Assembly: GCA_015055725.1 (NCBI GenBank)
Contig: SVHO01000010.1
Coordinates: 1-37,725, forward strand
Direction of reading: 5' to 3'
From: Clostridiales bacterium
Lineage (GTDB): Bacteria; Bacillota; Clostridia; Christensenellales; Borkfalkiaceae
Length of the DNA: 37,725 nucleotides
Shown here: positions 33,437-37,725 of the stretch, piece after piece
Position numbering within the stretch: the stretch's first letter is position 1
Layout of the letters: the number at the start of each line of letters is the position of its first letter
Made by a program: the position numbers and the translations under genes
The notes under the pieces: generated by a model
What the model saw: the letters and a program-made list of their open reading frames with translations, nothing else
The model's database searches: none
Told to the model about the DNA's origin: nothing

Positions 33437-35866
33437 CTAAATAATGATATTAACTAATCTTTTTGGCACGATAATAAGTTTTTTGATTTCTTTACCGCTT
33501 AATTCTGCGCTAAGTTTTTCATCGGCAAAAATCAATTCTTTAATTTTGTCTTGGTCAGCTTCAGATGGAATCATGATTTTTGAACGCATTTTGCTATTGA
33601 TTTGAACTGCAACTTCAACTTCGTCAAGTATAAGTGCCTTTTCGTCGCAAACAGGGTATGCTGTATTGAAAATTGAATTTTTACAACCGATATTTTCCCA
33701 AATTTCTTCAGCAAAGTGCGGTGCGCAGGGAGCAAGAAGTTGAATAAACGTCTTAAATGAATTTTTAAGAACGTTTACGTTCTTTTCTCCGTCAATAGCG
33801 TCGTATTTTGAAAGCGCGTTCAACAATTCCATCAAACGAGCAACAGCCGTGTTAAATGAAAAACTTTCCATATCTTTATCAATACATCTAATAGCGTAGT
33901 TAACAGCGTAAAGTAAATCTTTTGCGTCTTTGTTTACGACGTTGTTTTTAGAATTTGGCATTGATGCGATTTTGAGCGCAAGCCTTTCAATTCTATCAAG
34001 GAACTTGGTTATTGCTTTAACGCCTTCGTCGCTCCAAGGGCCACCGTCCGTATAACAGAAACCAAACATAAGGTATAAACGCAAAACGTCAGAACCATAT
34101 TCTTGAACGTATGGGTCAGGGGCAATGATGTTGCCTTTAGATTTACTCATTCTTTGTCCGTCAGGTCCTAAAATAATCCCTTGGTGAACGAGTGATTTAA
34201 ATGGTTCATCAAAGTTAAGATAACCCATATCTCTTAACGCCTTTGTTATAAAACGAGCGTAAAGCAAGTGCATACAAGCGTGTTCTGAACCACCAACGTA
34301 TTTATCAACGGGAAGCATTTTATTGATTAAATCAGTATTGAAAGGTTCTTTAGAATTGTTTGCATCGGGATATCTTAAATAATACCAACTAGAGCAAACG
34401 AAGGTGTCTAAAGTGTCGGGGTCTCTATGCGCGTCGCCACCACAGACGGGGCATTTAACGTTCATAAAACCTTCGTGTTTGGCGAGTGGTGATTCTCCAT
34501 CGGGGGTAAACTCAACGTCATAAGGAAGTTTAACCGGCAAATCGCTATAAGGAACGGGAACTACACCGCATTTATCACAGTGAATAACGGGGATAGGCGC
34601 ACCCCAATAGCGTTGACGAGAAACAAGCCAATCTCTTAATCTATAATTAGTTTTGTGTTCAGCCTTGCCTTCTTTAACTAATTTGTTAATTATAGCCTTT
34701 CTTGCTTCTTCACTGGTCATTCCATCAAAACCAGGGCTATTCATAATAATTCCATCTTCAGTAAATGGTAATTCGTCGTTTCCGTTTACGCCTTTAATAA
34801 CACGGGTTATAGGCATATCGTATTTCTTTGCAAATGCAAAGTCGCGTTCATCGTGAGAAGGGACACCCATAACTGCGCCTGTGCCGTAAGAATATAAAAC
34901 GTAATCGGCAACGAAGATTGGCACGGTTTTGCCGTTAATTGGGTTGATTGCGTTGTGTCCAAGGTAAACACCCGTCTTTTCACGCGTGGTTGAAAGTCTA
35001 TCAATTTCGTTTGCTTTAGATGTCTCTAAAACGTACGCGTCAACGGCTTTCTTTTGTTTAGCCGAAACGAGTTTTTTAACGAGTGGGTGTTCGGGGGCAA
35101 GAACAACGTATGAAACACCGAAAAGGGTATCGGCACGTGTAGTGAATACTTTGAATTTGTCACCGCTTTCAGCAGTAAATTCAATTTCACCACCTAAGGA
35201 CTTGCCAATCCAATTTTTTTGCATAAGTTTAGTTTTTTCGGGCCAGTCAAGACCATTTAAGCCTTGTAGCAATTCTTCAGCATAATCGGTGATTTTAAAG
35301 AACCATTGTGTAAGGTCTTTTTTGACGACTACACTACCACATCTTTCGCATTCGCCGTTAGTCACTTGTTCGTTTGCTAGAACCGTTTTACAACTTGGAC
35401 ACCAGTTAACGGGGGCTTCCTTTCTATAAGCAAGCCCTTTTTCGTATAACTTTAAGAAAAGCCATTGAGTCCATTTATAGTAATCTTCATAGCAAGTTTT
35501 AATTTCGGCGCTCCAATCGAACATTGCACCCATTTCTTTGAGCGTTTGTTCCATGTTGATAATGTTTTGTTCGGTTGAATCCTTGGGGTGAATGCCTGTT
35601 TTAATCGCATAGTTTTCCGCAGGGAGACCAAAAGCGTCAAAACCCATAGGTTGAAAAACTTCATAACCTTTCATCTTTTTATATCTAACGAAACTATCGG
35701 TTGGACCGTAGTTATACCAGTGCCCTAAATGAAGTTTTGCAGCTGACGGGTAAGAAAACATTTCTAAACAGTAATATTTTTTGTCCGTATTTTTTGGGTT
35801 GAAGTTTGCAAGTTTTTCTTTTTCCCAATACGCTTGCCATTTTTTCTCAATTTTTTTAATATCCAT
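33437..35866 (-). CDS. leuS: Leucyl-tRNA synthetase
   Basis: An 809-residue class I synthetase that charges tRNA-Leu. It has the HIGH-type motif in [18 protein letters not shown] and zinc-type cysteines ([16 protein letters not shown]). The CP1 editing domain includes [40 protein letters not shown] and KMSKS as [15 protein letters not shown] follow. It ends with the anticodon-binding helices and the LeuS C-terminal domain. The ATG at 35866 has GGAGG 12 bases upstream, a long spacing similar to valS in this window. The leader between promoter and gene is about 50 bases, too short for a T-box. The P-type ATPase gene follows in the same transcript. Confidence 0.96.
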   Translation of the reverse strand: MDIKKIEKKWQAYWEKEKLANFNPKNTDKKYYCLEMFSYPSAAKLHLGHWYNYGPTDSFVRYKKMKGYEVFQPMGFDAFGLPAENYAIKTGIHPKDSTEQNIINMEQTLKEMGAMFDWSAEIKTCYEDYYKWTQWLFLKLYEKGLAYRKEAPVNWCPSCKTVLANEQVTNGECERCGSVVVKKDLTQWFFKITDYAEELLQGLNGLDWPEKTKLMQKNWIGKSLGGEIEFTAESGDKFKVFTTRADTLFGVSYVVLAPEHPLVKKLVSAKQKKAVDAYVLETSKANEIDRLSTTREKTGVYLGHNAINPINGKTVPIFVADYVLYSYGTGAVMGVPSHDERDFAFAKKYDMPITRVIKGVNGNDELPFTEDGIIMNSPGFDGMTSEEARKAIINKLVKEGKAEHKTNYRLRDWLVSRQRYWGAPIPVIHCDKCGVVPVPYSDLPVKLPYDVEFTPDGESPLAKHEGFMNVKCPVCGGDAHRDPDTLDTFVCSSWYYLRYPDANNSKEPFNTDLINKMLPVDKYVGGSEHACMHLLYARFITKALRDMGYLNFDEPFKSLVHQGIILGPDGQRMSKSKGNIIAPDPYVQEYGSDVLRLYLMFGFCYTDGGPWSDEGVKAITKFLDRIERLALKIASMPNSKNNVVNKDAKDLLYAVNYAIRCIDKDMESFSFNTAVARLMELLNALSKYDAIDGEKNVNVLKNSFKTFIQLLAPCAPHFAEEIWENIGCKNSIFNTAYPVCDEKALILDEVEVAVQINSKMRSKIMIPSEADQDKIKELIFADEKLSAELSGKEIKKLIIVPKRLVNIII

Positions 35867-35925
35867 AGTGAGAAATTGCCTCCGTGAAAGTTGTATCTAA
35901 TAGTATTTATAAAAATAACAAAGTT

Positions 35926-35954
35926 ATTATATAATATTAAAATAAAATAGTCAA
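35926..35954 (-). promoter_or_regulatory. Sigma-A promoter of leuS
   Basis: On the minus strand, TTGACT (complement of 35949-35954), 17 bp and TATAAT (complement of 35926-35931). Confidence 0.85.
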
Positions 35955-35970
35955 GAAATATTAGACGTAG

Positions 35971-35991
35971 ATTGATTGAAAAGCAATCAAT
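35971..35991. repeat. Inverted repeat between the leuS and galactokinase promoters
   Basis: ATTGATTG (35971-35978) and CAATCAAT (35984-35991) flank AAAAG. There is no T-tract on either side, so an operator for one or both divergent promoters is more likely than a terminator. The regulator is unknown. Confidence 0.4.
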
Positions 35992-36028
35992 AAAAAATTT
36001 ATTTTAACGTTAAAATCGTGTTTTTGCG

Positions 36029-36057
36029 TTTACAAAACGAGAAAAAAATGTTATACT
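36029..36057 (+). promoter_or_regulatory. Sigma-A promoter of the galactokinase-family gene
   Basis: TTTACA (36029-36034), a 17-bp spacer and TATACT (36052-36057), about 34 bp before the ATG at 36091. Confidence 0.8.
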
Positions 36058-36090
36058 ATAAAAAATAAACTTTTTGGTAATATCTTGATT

Positions 36091-37332
36091 ATGTTAAAAA
36101 AACCATACGTAGATACTTCTTTTGCTGAAAATTACTTTATTTCGCTTTATGGTGAGAAAACCGACTTTCAGCGTAATAGGTATAAAAACGCTTTTGAAAA
36201 CTTTAAAAAGACCTTTAACGTTGAGAGTGCATATGTAGCGTCTTCAAGCGGTAGGGTGGAAGTTTGTGGCAATCATACCGATCATAACGGTGGTAAAGTT
36301 TTATCTTGCGCTATTAGTTTAGATACTCTTGCAATGTTTTTGCCATCTAACGAAAACGTTATTTATATCAAAAGCGAAGGCTATCCGGATATAAAAGTAA
36401 ATTTAGCCGACGACGACTTTGAAGAAAAAGGTACTTCTTCTGCACTTGTTAAAGGCGTTGTCGTTGCAATGAAAAATAAAGGTTATAAAGTTGGTGGCTT
36501 TTTTGCTACTTTCACAAGCAACGTTTTAGGTGGTGCTGGAATATCGAGTTCTGCCTCTTTTGAAGTTTTGGTTGCCGAAATTCTTAATTTTTTATATAAC
36601 GACGGTAAAATTTCTCCACACGAAAAAGCAGTTATTGCTCAATATTCAGAGAACGTGTATTTTGGTAAGCCTTGCGGGCTTTTAGACCAAACTGCAATTG
36701 CTTTTGGCGGACTTAAAAAACTTGATTTTAGCGATAAAACCAAAATCAACGTGACAGAAATTGATAACTCTTTGTCCGATTATACGCTTATCCTTATAAA
36801 TACGGGTGGTAGTCACGCAAATTTAACAGACGAATACGCTTCAATCCCATCTGAAATGTTTTCAGTTGCTAAGGCTATGGGGAAAGAAAGACTTGTTGAC
36901 GTTGATAAAAATTACTTCTTTAGCTCAATATCTAATTTTAAGAATAAAGTTTCTGATAGGGCGGTTTTGCGTGCTATTCATTTTTATCAAGAAAACGAAA
37001 GGGTAGACAAGGCTTGTGACGCGCTTTCTTCAAACGATTACGACCTCTTTTTAACAGCTGTTAAAGAGTCTGGCATAAGTTCACTTAACAAATTGCAAAA
37101 CTGCTACGTTTCAGGTAGTTTAGACCAAGCGATTCCAAAAGCTCTTGCCATATCTAACGAATTTTTAAACGGTGGGGTAAACAGAGTTCACGGCGGTGGC
37201 TTTGCGGGTAGCATATTAAATATTGTAAAAAACGAAAACGTTGATGATTTTATCAAAGGGGTTTCAGCGTTTTTTAATAAAGATTGTATTATTCCACTCC
37301 GAGTGCGTTCGGTTGGAACAATTGTGTTGTAA
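36091..37332 (+). CDS. GHMP kinase, divergent galactokinase family
   Basis: A 413-residue GHMP-fold sugar kinase. The substrate loop reads SSGRVEVCGNHTDHNGG (about residues 51-67); standard galactokinases have GRxNLIGEHTDYNGG. The ATP loop LGGAGISSSASFEVLVAEIL and the C-terminal VHGGGFAGSI are normal. The change from Glu to Asn in the signature, shared as far as I recall with a clostridial galactokinase branch, may alter the sugar used, so I leave the symbol empty. Start ATG 36091; a TTG two codons earlier is less likely, and the SD is weak (TTGGTAA). It is monocistronic or joined to the aldolase gene 98 bases downstream. Confidence 0.85.
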   Translation: MLKKPYVDTSFAENYFISLYGEKTDFQRNRYKNAFENFKKTFNVESAYVASSSGRVEVCGNHTDHNGGKVLSCAISLDTLAMFLPSNENVIYIKSEGYPDIKVNLADDDFEEKGTSSALVKGVVVAMKNKGYKVGGFFATFTSNVLGGAGISSSASFEVLVAEILNFLYNDGKISPHEKAVIAQYSENVYFGKPCGLLDQTAIAFGGLKKLDFSDKTKINVTEIDNSLSDYTLILINTGGSHANLTDEYASIPSEMFSVAKAMGKERLVDVDKNYFFSSISNFKNKVSDRAVLRAIHFYQENERVDKACDALSSNDYDLFLTAVKESGISSLNKLQNCYVSGSLDQAIPKALAISNEFLNGGVNRVHGGGFAGSILNIVKNENVDDFIKGVSAFFNKDCIIPLRVRSVGTIVL

Positions 37333-37351
37333 ATTATTTAGTTTTTTAATG

Positions 37352-37374
37352 GTGATTATGTGTCACATAATCAC
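37352..37374. repeat. Palindromic element, copy 2
   Basis: A perfect 11-bp palindrome around one T (GTGATTATGTG at 37352-37362, CACATAATCAC at 37364-37374), in the gap between the galactokinase and aldolase genes. It is closely similar to 4868-4889. A GntR- or CRP/FNR-type operator is possible. A short hairpin (ACTGC/GCAGT, 37393-37407) lies further down, with a weak A/T tail. Confidence 0.55.
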
Positions 37375-37430
37375 TTAAATTGCTAGTAAATAACTGCGTT
37401 TTGCAGTAAAAATATTTTTTAGGTGGTTTT

Positions 37431-37725
37431 ATGGATAAAGTTATACCTGTTGTTGTGATTAAAGACTTAAAAGATGCTATTCCTACTCTTCAATCTTTGA
37501 AAGATGGTGGGATAAACTGTGCTGAAATTACGTTTAGAACTGCTTGCGCTGAACAAGCAATTAAAGACGGTGTTAAAGCTTTCCCTGATATGAATATCGG
37601 TGCAGGCACGGTTATAAACCTTGAACAAGCAAAAAAGGCTGTTGAAGCAGGCGCAAAGTTTTTAGTTTCGCCCGGCCTTTCTTCTGAAGTTGCGCTCTAT
37701 GCAAAAGAAGTTGGCGTTGATTATT
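37431..37725 (+). CDS. KDPG/KHG aldolase family protein (5' part only)
   Basis: The first 98 codons are present and the rest lies beyond the window. The start MDKVIPVVVIKDLKDAIPTL, the catalytic-loop Glu and Arg in GGINCAEITFRTACAEQA, then NIGAGTVINLEQAKKAVEAG and FLVSPGLSSEVALYAKE match the 2-dehydro-3-deoxyphosphogluconate / 4-hydroxy-2-oxoglutarate aldolases. The Schiff-base lysine would come later and cannot be checked. Such enzymes split a keto-sugar acid phosphate to pyruvate and an aldehyde. AGGTGG lies 4 bases before the ATG. The gene sits behind the galactokinase-family gene, suggesting a sugar or sugar-acid use locus that continues to the right. Confidence 0.85.
   Translation, partial: MDKVIPVVVIKDLKDAIPTLQSLKDGGINCAEITFRTACAEQAIKDGVKAFPDMNIGAGTVINLEQAKKAVEAGAKFLVSPGLSSEVALYAKEVGVDY

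Noticed and set aside
1..37725. A defence island, phage, IS element or CRISPR array
   Set aside because: No transposase, integrase, terminal repeats, regularly spaced repeats or nuclease/helicase genes are visible; every long gene is assigned to housekeeping or sugar metabolism.

Overview
The window is a low-GC, gene-dense piece of a bacterial chromosome. It encodes a full-length SpoIVA and carries conserved Firmicutes gene orders (lspA-rluD-pyrR and der-plsY-spoIVA). It also has GlgC/GlgD pairs, near-consensus sigma-A promoters and strong Shine-Dalgarno (SD) sites. This points to a spore-forming member of the Clostridia, probably an uncultured gut-type lineage; the sequence alone does not settle the genus. 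I see no rRNA, tRNA, transposon, phage gene, CRISPR array or plasmid function.

Layout. 1-516 is the 3' end of an unrecognised gene. 571-1197 is a flavodoxin-fold reductase. 1268-2529 (minus) holds a membrane protein and an MTA/SAH nucleosidase. 2881-4865 is an operon of a stand-alone GlmU-type acetyltransferase and GlmM (amino-sugar supply for the cell wall). 5076-11925 is a run of housekeeping genes: membrane protein, pncB, a coiled-coil protein, lspA, rluD, pyrR, a small membrane protein, der and plsY. 12013-13491 is spoIVA with its own sigma-E-like promoter. 13538-16110 (minus) is a three-gene ABC importer of the NMT1/SsuA type. 16252-18879 is valS. 19090-30617 is a seven-gene glycogen operon: pgi, glgB, glgC, glgD, glgA, glgP and a GH13 amylase. 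30709-30936 is acpP. 30996-35866 (minus) is leuS followed by a CtpE-like P-type ATPase. 36091-37332 is a divergent galactokinase-family gene, and 37431 to the end is the start of a KDPG-aldolase-family gene.

How the genes work together. The glycogen operon covers the storage cycle: entry of hexose phosphate (Pgi), activation (GlgC/GlgD), elongation (GlgA), branching (GlgB), phosphorolysis (GlgP) and hydrolysis of the resulting oligosaccharides (GH13). The GlmU-C/GlmM pair feeds UDP-GlcNAc synthesis. The rest is translation, lipid, NAD and lipoprotein housekeeping.

The most unusual signal is not a gene. Reading the whole window by eye I found no GTWAC (GTTAC/GTAAC) and only eight GATC, while GTSAC is common. 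Codon choice is bent to avoid these words: Val-Thr is written GTC/GTG-ACN although GTT is the usual Val codon, and Asp-Leu is GACCTT or GATTTA. This looks like strong selection by restriction or methylation enzymes with those specificities. A separate bias makes Asn/Asp/Tyr/His-Val almost always NAC-GTN. No obviously new multi-gene system is encoded here.
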